Source of the DNA: Phycisphaerae bacterium
GTDB lineage: Bacteria > Planctomycetota > Phycisphaerae > UBA1845 > PWPN01
Length of the DNA: 64,000 bases
Direction of reading: 5' to 3'
Assembly: GCA_035384605.1 (NCBI GenBank)
Contig: DAOOIV010000012.1
Location: forward strand, 1-64,000
The position numbers were made by a program, and so were the translations under genes. The first letter of the stretch is position 1; each line of letters starts with the position of its first letter. Below the pieces are notes generated by a model that was given only the letters and a program-made list of their open reading frames with translations, made no database searches and was not told the origin of the DNA. Positions 34,643 through 43,765 of the stretch are shown one piece after another.

Positions 34643-36235
34643 ATGAGCGAACACTTAAAGGCCCAAAGCCCGGCCCGGTTGTCCTCACTGCAAATGTCCA
34701 TGCTCATCCTTCTCCGCTTGGCCGTGGGATGGCATCTGCTGTACGAAGGAGCCGGCAAACTCATGGCCCCCGGCTGGTCGGCCGAGGGTTACTTGTCGCA
34801 CTCGAATTGGATCCTCGCTCCCCTCTTCCGCTGGATGGCTGCCGACCCGGGTCGACTGCGCGTGATCGACGCCCTGAACATCTGGGGCCTTATCCTCATC
34901 GGCCTGGCGCTGCTGCTCGGCGTAATGCCACGGCTGGCGAGTCTGGGCGGAGCGGTGTTGCTGCTGTTGTACTATGCGGCCATCTCGCCGCTGTACGGGC
35001 CGGGCGTGTTTGGCGCCGAGTCCGACTATTTTGGCGTCAGCAAGGTCTTGATCGAGGCCATCGCGCTCCTGACGCTGGCCGCGATGCCGTCCGGTTCAAT
35101 GTTTCGACTCGATCGGCTGGTGGCCGGGTTCATTCGGCCTCGACACCCAGGAAGGGTCGGCTCCGGCGGCATGGGGCCTTCCGGCGATGAAACCGTCGAG
35201 TCGCAGTCCAGGTCTTCTTTGCATCGAAGGGAAATCCTCGGGAGCTTGGCTTCGCTTCCGCTGGTAGGCTTGTTCTGCGCGGGGCTCTATCAAAGACGCC
35301 GCCGGGACCGCGCCGTGGTACAGGCAATCACCGGCGCGACCATCAAGGTCCCCACCGCCGACCTGAGCAAGCTCAAGGGCAAGCCGCCGATGGGGCAAAT
35401 CGGCAGCTTGAAGATCAGCCGGTTGATGCTCGGCAGCAACCTGATCGGCGGGTGGGCCCACTCACGCGATCTGATCTACGTGTCCTCGCTGTTCAAAGCC
35501 TACAACACCGAGTGGAGGATCATGCACACCCTCGCCCTGGCAGAGAAGGCGGGCATCAACATGATCAACTGCGTCAATCCGCAACTGGCTCTCATCGACA
35601 AGTACCGCCGCCAAACCGGCGGCGCCATGCAGACCATGTGCCAGATCCGGACCGTGCAAGGCGACATGAAGACCGAAATCGACATGGCCATCGATGCCGG
35701 CGCCACCACCATGTACATCCAGGGGGCGGTGGGAGATAAGTGCGTGGAGGAAAAGCGGCTCGAGGAACTCGCCGACGCGGTTGCATACGGCCGGCGACAG
35801 GGCTATCTCGTCGGCATCGGTGCCCACTCCATACGCGTGCCCATCGCGTGCGAGGAGGCGGGCATCGAATCAGACTACTACGTCAAGACGTTCCACCACG
35901 ACCGCTACTGGTCGGCCATCCCGCGCGAACGGCGGCAGGAGTTCTCGGTCGATCGCGAGCGGCATCTCGATCACGATATGTTCCACGACAACATCTTCGA
36001 CCTGTTCCCAGAGCAGACGGCCGAGTTCATGGCCGGCGTCGACAAGCCGTTTGTCGCGTTCAAGGTACTGGCCGGCGGCGCCATCCCGCCTGAGGACGGC
36101 TTCAGGTTCGCGTTCGAAAACGGTGCCGATTTCATCTGCGTGGGCATGTTTGACTTCCAGATCGTCGACGATGTGAACATCTCCCTCGATGTCCTGGCCG
36201 ATATGAGCAGACGCACCCGGCCATGGCGGGCATGA
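34643..36235 (+). CDS. DoxX-family membrane domain fused to aldo/keto reductase-like barrel
   Basis: 530 residues. Residues about 8-155 are a DoxX-like four-helix membrane domain (LLRLAVGWHLLYEGAGKLM, IWGLILIGLALLLGVMPRLA, AVLLLLYYAAISPLYGPGVF). A linker follows with HRREILGSLASLPLVGLFCA at about 193-212, which resembles a Tat-type signal or another helix. The rest, from about 251 (LKISRLMLGSNLIGGW), looks like an aldo/keto reductase-type TIM barrel (KAGINMINCVN, IDAGATTMYIQGAVGDKCVEE, PFVAFKVLAGGAI). The two halves occur as separate proteins elsewhere. The barrel would face outside if the Tat-like segment is a signal. A redox role at the membrane is an inference. Confidence 0.75.
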   Translation: MSEHLKAQSPARLSSLQMSMLILLRLAVGWHLLYEGAGKLMAPGWSAEGYLSHSNWILAPLFRWMAADPGRLRVIDALNIWGLILIGLALLLGVMPRLASLGGAVLLLLYYAAISPLYGPGVFGAESDYFGVSKVLIEAIALLTLAAMPSGSMFRLDRLVAGFIRPRHPGRVGSGGMGPSGDETVESQSRSSLHRREILGSLASLPLVGLFCAGLYQRRRRDRAVVQAITGATIKVPTADLSKLKGKPPMGQIGSLKISRLMLGSNLIGGWAHSRDLIYVSSLFKAYNTEWRIMHTLALAEKAGINMINCVNPQLALIDKYRRQTGGAMQTMCQIRTVQGDMKTEIDMAIDAGATTMYIQGAVGDKCVEEKRLEELADAVAYGRRQGYLVGIGAHSIRVPIACEEAGIESDYYVKTFHHDRYWSAIPRERRQEFSVDRERHLDHDMFHDNIFDLFPEQTAEFMAGVDKPFVAFKVLAGGAIPPEDGFRFAFENGADFICVGMFDFQIVDDVNISLDVLADMSRRTRPWRA

Positions 36236-36498
36236 GCGCCCCGGAACAAGGCCATGTCGACGAAAGCCCCCGCCGCAGATTGTGGGCAGGAAAAGGTGTT
36301 ACTCCCCAAGCTATGCCACGGTCGAAGCCCTGCGAAGTACCATGGACCAGGCAGGGCGGAAACCTGCCGTGAGTGCTCAATCCCGCTATTATGGGACGGC
36401 GCCTCTCTTTCCGTTGCTCCGCTTGCTTCCCGCCCCGCTGAATTCTACGTTTGTATCCGGGATTACGTACCCGCCCCAGGTGACGGGAAAGGGCTTCC

Positions 36499-37974
36499 AT
36501 GCTGGGCAGCTTCCTCAGAGTGCTGTTCGACGATGCTCGTCGCGGCGACGACCGCGCCGGCCCGGGTCTCGGTCTGAACCTGCCTTCCGGCAAGCCGCCC
36601 ATACTTCGCCGCCGAACAACCTGCCTGATTGCTGTGCTGGGAATTGCGGCCATCCTCTACGGCACGCTGATGCCCTTCCAGATCGACCACTCCAAAGCGA
36701 TCTCATGGAACCTGCAGTGGACCATGTCGATGCCGGGTGATGCGGTCGCCAACGTGCTCATCTACATTCCGATCGGCGCCTTCCTGCGGCTGATGCTGCG
36801 CCGCCGCGGTTCGCCCCGCGTGATCGAGTGGGGCGTGAGTCTGATCATCGCCGGCGCGATCAGCTACCTGACCGAGGTGGCCCAGACCGTCGTGGTGGCC
36901 CGGGTTCCAAGCTGGATCGATACCATCTGCAATTTCACCGGAACGGCGATCGGCATTGCCTTCGCCCCATCCCTTCAGCGCATCCTGCGTAACGCCCACG
37001 CGTGGCTCTATCGCGAGCTGCGAGTACACCCGATGGCTATGGCCGCGATGACGGTCATGATTTGCGTGTGTACTTACGCCCTGGCCCCGATGGACGTAAA
37101 GCCCACGCCGACGCATCTGGCCAAGGGTATTGCACATCTGCGGGCGTTGCCGCAGCAATGGCTGTGGCTGCCGGGTGATGCATCGCTCAGCCCGATGGCG
37201 GTCATGGACAAGGTGATATCGGCCGGTGCCTACGGCCTGCTGGCTTTTGTGCTGCTACTTTCGGCGAGGGAGGCCGGACGCTCCAGGATGCGCTCCGTCT
37301 GGTACGCCCTCACCCGTTCCCTGGCGCTGGCCGTGGTGGTCGAAGCCATCCAGTTGTTCACCATCTCGCACGTGGCCGATCCTCGCGACCTGTTCACGGC
37401 GTGGCTCTGTTGCCTGCTGGGCTGTGTCGTCGGCTGGACCGTCGTGGGCACTTCTCCGGATATTCACCAGTCGCCGATGACCTTGCTTCGCGGCCTGGTC
37501 GCGGTGATCAGCGGCGTGGTGCTGGCCTGGGCCGTCGGCTCCATCATACTGAGCACCCCGGCACAGGCCCCGATGCACACGACCTGGTGGCCTGCAGTCG
37601 GCAATTTCAACCGCTCGTGGAGCAGTTTGCTCGGCGACTACACCAGCGGCCTGCTGCAATACATTCTGGTGGCCGGGCTGATCGTGCTGTGGAGCCGGGC
37701 AACCCGACATCGTCCCAGCATGGCCCTTGTGGTGACCTCCACCTGGATCATCGCGGTTACCTCCATAAGCGTGACCGCATTTCGAGGCTACAACATCGAC
37801 ACCGCCCAACTGATCCTGGGGGTCGTCGGCGGCATCATTGCCGTCCGCTTCGACCGGGCCATCTTCGGCAGGCAGAGGGTGCTCAGCTCGAACTCGGCCG
37901 GTGACATCACGCCGACAACTCCGCTTGTGCCGGATACTGCTGCTCTCCCTTCTCCGGAATCGCGTCGATCCTGA
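36499..37974 (+). CDS. Tandem VanZ-like membrane protein
   Basis: 491 residues with about ten hydrophobic helices. Two VanZ-like domains are visible: residues about 45-165 (YGTLMPFQIDH, DAVANVLIYIPIGAFLRLML, SYLTEVAQTVVVARVPSWID, NFTGTAIG) and about 235-325 (VMDKVISAGAYGLLAFVLLL, ALAVVVEAIQLFTISHVADPRDLFTAWL, CCLLGCVVGW). A further hydrophobic third follows. VanZ proteins affect teicoplanin resistance or act as VanZ-type membrane anchors; the role here is unknown. The gene lies 263 bp after the DoxX fusion, probably a separate transcript. Confidence 0.8.
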   Translation: MLGSFLRVLFDDARRGDDRAGPGLGLNLPSGKPPILRRRTTCLIAVLGIAAILYGTLMPFQIDHSKAISWNLQWTMSMPGDAVANVLIYIPIGAFLRLMLRRRGSPRVIEWGVSLIIAGAISYLTEVAQTVVVARVPSWIDTICNFTGTAIGIAFAPSLQRILRNAHAWLYRELRVHPMAMAAMTVMICVCTYALAPMDVKPTPTHLAKGIAHLRALPQQWLWLPGDASLSPMAVMDKVISAGAYGLLAFVLLLSAREAGRSRMRSVWYALTRSLALAVVVEAIQLFTISHVADPRDLFTAWLCCLLGCVVGWTVVGTSPDIHQSPMTLLRGLVAVISGVVLAWAVGSIILSTPAQAPMHTTWWPAVGNFNRSWSSLLGDYTSGLLQYILVAGLIVLWSRATRHRPSMALVVTSTWIIAVTSISVTAFRGYNIDTAQLILGVVGGIIAVRFDRAIFGRQRVLSSNSAGDITPTTPLVPDTAALPSPESRRS

Positions 37975-38121
37975 CCTGCCCTGAAACCTCCAGGCAGCGC
38001 CGACGGTGCGCGGGGTCGGCCGTTTGCCCCCTGTCATTCTTCTCCGACGTCACTATGATGACCAGAGGGATCACCTGCGCGCTCAGGGGTCCAGAGCCAT
38101 GGTGGTTGCCTGGGTTCTGTG

Positions 38122-39633
38122 ATGGCGGATACGCGATCGGATCACAAACGAATCATCGTTGTCGGTGGGGGCGTATCGGGCATGGCGGCCGCTTACCGGG
38201 TGGCTGAGCTGGCCGCCGCAAGGGGCACGCCGATCGACGTCCGCGTCCTGGAGGCCAGAGATCAGCTCGGCGGCTCGCTGGTGACCAACCGGCACGACGG
38301 CTTCCTCGTCGAGGCCGGCCCCGACTCGTTCATCACCCAGAAACCCTGGGCCCTGGCACTGTGCAAGCGGCTCGGACTCACCGACGAGATCATCCCTACC
38401 AATCCAGCCTTCCGACGGACCTTCGTTGTCCGTAAGGGCCGCCTGCATCCGATCCCCGAAGGCTTTCTGCTCCTGGCACCGTCGCGGATCATGCCCTTTG
38501 TGACCAGCCGGCTGTTCTCGTGGCCGGGCAAGCTCCGCATGGGCCTAGATCTGATCTTACCCGCAAAAGACCACGGCCACGACGGCGATGAAAGCCTGGC
38601 CTCATTCGTCCGCCGTCGTTTCGGCCGCGAAGCCCTGGAACGCGTCGCCCAGCCGCTCGTCGGGGGCATCTATACCGCTGATCCCGAGATGCTCGGCCTG
38701 CGAGCCACGATGCCCCGCTTTCTTGAAATGGAGGCCGAGCATCGAAGTCTGATACTCGGCATGCGGCGCGCGGCCAAGGCCATGGCCCGGGCGTCCAAAC
38801 AACGCAACACCGCCCAAAGCGTCGACAGCGGTGCACGATATAGCATGTTCGTTTCCCTGGCTTCCGGTATGTCGCGGCTGATCGAAGTGCTGCGATCGCG
38901 TCTGCCTGCCGATGCGATCCGGACGAACGCACCCGTGACCCGCATCGCACCGGTCCGGAATCGGTGGCAGGTTTCACTCGCCGACGGCACCGGCGAGATC
39001 GCCGATGGCGTGATCCTTACATGCGCGGCCTATCATTCGGCGGAACTGGTCCGGACTCTCGATACGAGTCTGGCCGATGATCTCGCCTCAATTGATTATG
39101 CCTCGTCGGCGACCATGTCGCTGGCGTATCGACGTGAAGACGTGCCCGGCCCGCTTGATGGTTTCGGGTTCGTCGTGCCCTTCGTGGAGAATAGAACTTT
39201 GATCGCGGTGACCTTCAACAGCGTGAAGTTCGCCGGCCGTGCTCCCGATGGCTGGGTGCTGATGCGGGCGTTTCTTGGCGGGGCAATGCAGCCTGAAGTC
39301 TATGAGATGGACGATGCGAGACTGCGCGACGCCGTCCTGCGAGACCTCCGGGATCTTCTCGGTATCGAAGCCCCTCCGCGGTTCGTCGAGCTGTACCGCT
39401 GGCCCAGGTCGATGCCGCAGTACCCGGTGGGACATCTTCACGCGGTGGCAGCGATTCACAGAAAGCTGGCGTCGTGGCCCGGCCTGGCTATCGGCGGAAG
39501 TGCCTTCGGCGGCGTGGGCATTCCCGACTGCGTCCACTCGGGAGAAACGGCCGCCGAGGCCGTCGTAACGCACGTGGCGGGTGTGCCGGATTCGAATTCG
39601 GCCGCATGGCCCGGCAAGTCGGCAGCGTCCTGA
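38122..39633 (+). CDS. hemG: Protoporphyrinogen/coproporphyrinogen oxidase (oxygen-dependent, HemY type)
   Basis: 503 residues. ATG 38122 follows a GTG at 38119 that could also start translation. FAD-binding N-terminus (RIIVVGGGVSGMAAAYRV, VRVLEARDQLGGSLVTNR, FLVEAGPDSFITQKP) and the PPOX-type middle (FVRRRFGREALERVAQPLVGGIYTADPEMLG) are clear; the end has AIGGSAFGGVGIPDCVHSGE. It oxidises the porphyrinogen to the porphyrin in haem synthesis. Whether it uses protoporphyrinogen or coproporphyrinogen cannot be told. A methyltransferase gene follows 89 bp downstream. Confidence 0.93.
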   Translation: MADTRSDHKRIIVVGGGVSGMAAAYRVAELAAARGTPIDVRVLEARDQLGGSLVTNRHDGFLVEAGPDSFITQKPWALALCKRLGLTDEIIPTNPAFRRTFVVRKGRLHPIPEGFLLLAPSRIMPFVTSRLFSWPGKLRMGLDLILPAKDHGHDGDESLASFVRRRFGREALERVAQPLVGGIYTADPEMLGLRATMPRFLEMEAEHRSLILGMRRAAKAMARASKQRNTAQSVDSGARYSMFVSLASGMSRLIEVLRSRLPADAIRTNAPVTRIAPVRNRWQVSLADGTGEIADGVILTCAAYHSAELVRTLDTSLADDLASIDYASSATMSLAYRREDVPGPLDGFGFVVPFVENRTLIAVTFNSVKFAGRAPDGWVLMRAFLGGAMQPEVYEMDDARLRDAVLRDLRDLLGIEAPPRFVELYRWPRSMPQYPVGHLHAVAAIHRKLASWPGLAIGGSAFGGVGIPDCVHSGETAAEAVVTHVAGVPDSNSAAWPGKSAAS

Positions 39634-39722
39634 CGGCCGCGCCCAGAGGCAACCGGACCGAAAACCCCGCTGTCTTTGACTCCCGACAGAGGCGCAAGCG
39701 AGTCCGCAAAAGGATGTGCGTA

Positions 39723-40409
39723 ATGTGGAGCGACCTTCTCAAGCGAATGCATCCGGAAGGCATTCCCTGGCCCGGGACAGTGTTATACGACGCATTGAGT
39801 CGCAGCCGCATCTTCCAGGAGCACTATCGTCTGTTGGCCGAGGATATCGCCGCCCATTGCCGGCAAGGAAGCATACTGGACATCGGTACCGGCCCAGGCC
39901 GGTTGCTGTTGAGTCTTCACGAACTCCGTCCGGACCGCCGCTTAATAGGAGTCGACGTGAGCACGGCAATGGCGCGCCAGGCGCAGGAGAACGTGCGCCG
40001 TGCAGGACTGTCCAATGTGATTCAGATTCTTGCCGCGCCGGCGCAGCGTTTGCCGTTCGCCGATCAATCATTTGATGTCGTCGTCAGCAGCGGCGCGCTT
40101 CATCACTGGAAGAATGCGACGGCCGGACTCAACGAAGTGTACCGGGTCTTACGAACAGGCGGTTGGGCGCTCATGTATGATCTCGTGAAAGACACGCCGC
40201 CAAAAATCCTCCAAGGACTGACAAAAGCCCATGGTCGGTTCCGCGTGCGCCTTCTTCAACTTCACTCCCTTGAAGAGCCGTTTCACACTGTCGGTGATCT
40301 GGCGTCACTGGCCGAGGCCACGCCGTTCAGGACCGAACAGGTGCGGTTTGTCGGAGCCTTGTGCTGCCTGGCGCTCACCAAGCCGGCGCCTAAGTCAGGG
40401 GAACTGTAA
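39723..40409 (+). CDS. Class I SAM-dependent methyltransferase
   Basis: 228 residues from ATG 39723, with AAAAGG nine bases upstream; ATG 39714 is an alternative. Motif I ILDIGTGPGRLLLSL, motif post-I LIGVDVSTAMARQAQ, the RLPFADQSFDVVVSSGALHHW stretch and EVYRVLRTGGW place it in the UbiE/methyltransferase-11 group. Small-molecule methylation is likely; the acceptor is unknown. Its position after the porphyrin oxidase may be coincidental. Confidence 0.82.
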   Translation: MWSDLLKRMHPEGIPWPGTVLYDALSRSRIFQEHYRLLAEDIAAHCRQGSILDIGTGPGRLLLSLHELRPDRRLIGVDVSTAMARQAQENVRRAGLSNVIQILAAPAQRLPFADQSFDVVVSSGALHHWKNATAGLNEVYRVLRTGGWALMYDLVKDTPPKILQGLTKAHGRFRVRLLQLHSLEEPFHTVGDLASLAEATPFRTEQVRFVGALCCLALTKPAPKSGEL

Positions 40410-40607
40410 GACCGGCAATGACGACGTTGCCTGTCCGGCTGGGCGGATGCCAGACCCGCTCAGGCGACAGATTCTTTGAGATTCAGGCTTTTTCTGTGGC
40501 GGCTGTCTGACTAAAATGAGCCTCGTCGTCCTATCCGTCGTCGGCGTGGTCTCTGGGGAGGAACCGCGACGAGGCAGCGACTCCAAAAAGATTCCGGGCG
40601 GTGACGC

Positions 40608-42365
40608 ATGTCCAGACATAGCCTGAGAGCGCGTGTCAGAAGCAGCGGGGCCGGCCGGGCGGTAGGGCAGCGTCGAGATCGCCACGGCGACCGAGACCTG
40701 CCGTATCTGCCGGCCCCAGGCCGAGCGGAAGGTCACCGCCGCCGTCGGCGGCTCCGGCCATGCCCTACTCTCCTCGCACACGCTCTGAGTCGAATCCTGA
40801 CCGGTCTTGTGCTTGTTTGCATGATCAGCCCTGCCGGGGCGGCTTCCCCGAAGAACGTCATTTTCATGATCGGTGACGGGATGGGTTTCGAGCATGTGAA
40901 GGCCGGCGGCATGTATCTCAATGGCCAGCCCGGAACTCTTTGCTTCGAGTCGCTGCCTTATCGGGCCCAGGTTACGACCTACTCGGCCGACAACTCAGTT
41001 ACGGACTCCGCCGCAGCCGGCACCGCCATGGCCACCGGCCACAAGGTCAACAATGGCGTGGTTTCCATGGCCTACCCGGGTGATGGAAGAGAGCTGCAGA
41101 CGCTCCTCGAACTCTACAAGGCCCGTGGAACACGCACCGGTTTGGTTACCTCGGATGCGATGACCGGTGCAACACCCGCCGCTTTCGGGGCCCACGAGTA
41201 CAACCGGGACAACAGAGCACAGATTGCCGGTGATTACCTTAACCAGACCCGGCCCAACGTCTTGCTCGGCGGAGGTGGCAACGGCATCACGACCTCGGCG
41301 GCCTCCGCGGCCGGTTACACCGTCGTAACGGATCGCGCCGGCATGCAGGCTGTTGACACCAATCTCATCAGCTTCCTCTCGGGCCAGTTTGGCACCGCTG
41401 AGTACATGCCGTACGAGTACGACGGTCTCGGCAACCTGCCGCACCTTTCCCAGATGATCGTCACGGCCTTGGATATCCTCGACAATGAGCCGAATGGCTT
41501 CTTGCTCATGGTCGAAGGGGGAAACATAGACCATGCTGCGCACGCGAACCATATCGCACGCGTCGTATACGAGGTCGTTGAGTTCCACAACACCGTCCAG
41601 ATTGCTCTCAACTGGGCCGCGGGCCGGACTGATACGCTGATTCTCGTCACCGCCGACCACGAAACCGGCGGGCTGACCGTCACGCAGAACAATGGTCAGG
41701 GCAACCTCCCCACCGTTTCCTGGTCCTCGACAGGTCATACCGCCGCTCAGGTTGGGGCGTGGGCCTGGGGCGTGAATGCCCAGTACGTTACCGGCACGCT
41801 GAACAACACCGCGTTCTTTGAGATCATCGCGGGTCCCGAACCGGTTATGTTGCTCTCGCCGAAGGATATTTCGAGAAGCGTCGCCTGGGCTCACAACCCG
41901 CCGCCCCAGACCGATTCGTTTACGCTGAGCAACGCCCGCCTGGGAACCTACAACTACACGATAACCAGCGACGCGAGCTGGGTCTGGGCCGATCCTGCAT
42001 CCGGAGACTGCTCGACCGAGACGGACACCATCTGGCTGGTCTACGATGTCGGTTTGCTGCTGCCCGGTGACTATGTCGCCCACCTGGAGATCCGAAGTGA
42101 TGAGGCAATCAACGCACCCCAGATACTCACGGTCACCCTGACCGTCCGGCCGGCACCAGGCGATTTCAACAGGGACAACGATGTTGATCAGGAGGACTTC
42201 GGCTATCTTCAGGGATGTTTGACGCCCGTCGGCGCTTCCCTCCCGCCCGAGTGCCGGAACGCGGATCTCACCTCAGACGGTCGTGTCGACGCATCGGATA
42301 TTGTCGTCTTCCGAGCCTGCCTGAGCGGACCCGACGTCCAGCCGGACCCCTATTGCGCAGACTGA
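40608..42365 (+). CDS. Secreted alkaline phosphatase with dockerin-like tag
   Basis: 585 residues. The phosphatase domain (about 80-410) has KNVIFMIGDGMGFEH, the catalytic serine in DNSVTDSAAAGTAMATG, GLVTSDAMTGATPAAFGAH, LMVEGGNIDHAAHAN and VTADHETGGLT: metal-binding Asp/His sites of the PhoA fold. A beta domain (about 420-510) and the tag (DFNRDNDVDQEDFGYLQGC, DLTSDGRVDASDIVVFRAC) follow. The signal peptide (ILTGLVLVCMISPAGAA) begins only at about residue 62, after an Arg-rich stretch. No better ATG, GTG or TTG exists in frame, so the true start may be unusual or the 5' end altered. Confidence 0.85.
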   Translation: MSRHSLRARVRSSGAGRAVGQRRDRHGDRDLPYLPAPGRAEGHRRRRRLRPCPTLLAHALSRILTGLVLVCMISPAGAASPKNVIFMIGDGMGFEHVKAGGMYLNGQPGTLCFESLPYRAQVTTYSADNSVTDSAAAGTAMATGHKVNNGVVSMAYPGDGRELQTLLELYKARGTRTGLVTSDAMTGATPAAFGAHEYNRDNRAQIAGDYLNQTRPNVLLGGGGNGITTSAASAAGYTVVTDRAGMQAVDTNLISFLSGQFGTAEYMPYEYDGLGNLPHLSQMIVTALDILDNEPNGFLLMVEGGNIDHAAHANHIARVVYEVVEFHNTVQIALNWAAGRTDTLILVTADHETGGLTVTQNNGQGNLPTVSWSSTGHTAAQVGAWAWGVNAQYVTGTLNNTAFFEIIAGPEPVMLLSPKDISRSVAWAHNPPPQTDSFTLSNARLGTYNYTITSDASWVWADPASGDCSTETDTIWLVYDVGLLLPGDYVAHLEIRSDEAINAPQILTVTLTVRPAPGDFNRDNDVDQEDFGYLQGCLTPVGASLPPECRNADLTSDGRVDASDIVVFRACLSGPDVQPDPYCAD

Positions 42366-42796
42366 ATGCGCCCGCTTACCGTTCTGTCACCCGACCGGCT
42401 CCGAATCCTTTGTCGGCCGGACTGCCGGTTTGGCATCTTAAGAAACTCGCCGGACAAACGCTGCGATGGTGTTGAGAGGTTCTTTTACAACCGCGACCGC
42501 AGGTGAGCACCCCGATTGTCGTGTGCCCGCGTTGCGGTCCGGCCCATTGTGCGCTCGGAGGTTCTGAAAGAGCCGTCCAGAGAGCCACAAGCCCTCGACA
42601 AGGCCGGCCCGGAAAGCGTGCTTGACCGAACCATCGGACGCTGAGATAGTAGACTGATCGGTGAGCGGGCCGCTCGATAAGAGCGGCCCCAATCGTTGCG
42701 TCCGGTCCGACGAGGAAGCCGAAGCCGCGTTGACTTTTGAAGGCCTGATGATCGGTCTGGCGAAATGAGTATCGCGAGGCTGAGGAGAGCTAAGGC
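42366..42796. other. Intergenic region with one hairpin
   Basis: No gene is seen. A perfect hairpin lies at 42667-42689 (9-bp arms GGGCCGCTC, loop GATAA) without a T-run. It could mark the end of the phosphatase transcript or be a regulatory repeat. Confidence 0.45.
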
Positions 42797-43765
42797 GTGC
42801 CTGCTCTGGACAACACGACCGCGCAGCGAGAGAAGCAATGGGCGGCCGGCAGTTCTGTCCTGGCTGCGATTGCGCTTACCCTACTTAAAGTTGTCGTAGG
42901 CCTGATGACCGGCAGTCTGGGCATTCTGGCCGAGGCGGCTCACTCGGCGCTCGATCTGGTCACCGCCCTGGTGACGCTGTTCGCCGTTCGGGCTTCCGAC
43001 AAGCCGGCCGATCAAGAGCATCTCTACGGCCACGGGAAGATCGAGAACGTATCTGCTCTCTTCGAGACCATTCTGTTGCTGCTGACCTGCGGATGGATTG
43101 CCTACGAAGCCGTGCATCGACTGATCGCCAAGCACGTGCACGTGGATGCCTCGATCTGGGCATTCGGCGTCATGGCCGTTTCCATCTTGGTGGACGTGTC
43201 GCGGAGCAGGGTCCTGCACAGGACCGCTCGCAAATACGGAAGTCAGGCTCTTGAAGCCGACGCCCTGCATTTCAGCACGGATGTCTGGAGCTCTTCGGTG
43301 GTGATCCTCGGCCTGATTGGAGTTCGACTTGGAGACGTTTATCCCCGGCACGGCGCCTGGCTTTCAAGGGCGGACTCGGTTGCGGCCCTTGGGGTGTCGC
43401 TGATTGTCATTTGGGTCAGCCTTCGACTCGGCAAACGTACCCTGCAGGCCCTGCTCGACACGGCCCCGGCCGGTCTGTCGGAGCAGATACGCACGGCGGT
43501 GGACGGCGTTCCCGGAGCCAGCGGCTGTCACCGCGTTCGCGTGCGACCATCCGGTCCCGGTCTCTTTGTCGACATCCACGTCTATGTGGACGGCAGCACG
43601 ACGTTGGCCAGTGCTCATGACCTCACCGAGGCAATCGAGAAACGAATTGGTGAAGTCGTTCCCGGTGCCGATGTGACCGTACACCCCGAGCCCAGGCCGA
43701 CCGACGAAAACGACGAAAAAGAACCCTTGCCCGGGACGATTCGTCCGTTGCAGGATGGGGAGTGA
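42797..43765 (+). CDS. Cation diffusion facilitator (CDF/FieF-like metal exporter)
   Basis: 322 residues from GTG 42797. Six membrane helices carry the two metal-binding motifs: HSALDL (His49, Asp53) and HFSTDVW later, plus the cytoplasmic histidine-rich C-terminal domain (RVRVRPSGPGLFVDIHVYVDG). It would export Zn, Fe or Mn in exchange for protons. Its stop overlaps the next start (GTGA), so the small protein following is probably translated together. Confidence 0.93.
   Translation: MPALDNTTAQREKQWAAGSSVLAAIALTLLKVVVGLMTGSLGILAEAAHSALDLVTALVTLFAVRASDKPADQEHLYGHGKIENVSALFETILLLLTCGWIAYEAVHRLIAKHVHVDASIWAFGVMAVSILVDVSRSRVLHRTARKYGSQALEADALHFSTDVWSSSVVILGLIGVRLGDVYPRHGAWLSRADSVAALGVSLIVIWVSLRLGKRTLQALLDTAPAGLSEQIRTAVDGVPGASGCHRVRVRPSGPGLFVDIHVYVDGSTTLASAHDLTEAIEKRIGEVVPGADVTVHPEPRPTDENDEKEPLPGTIRPLQDGE

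Noticed and set aside
40516..40626. Short 36-residue frame upstream of the phosphatase gene
   Set aside because: It has a hydrophobic start but is short, Arg/Lys/Ser-rich afterwards, with no family and no independent evidence; it could be a leader peptide but cannot be supported.
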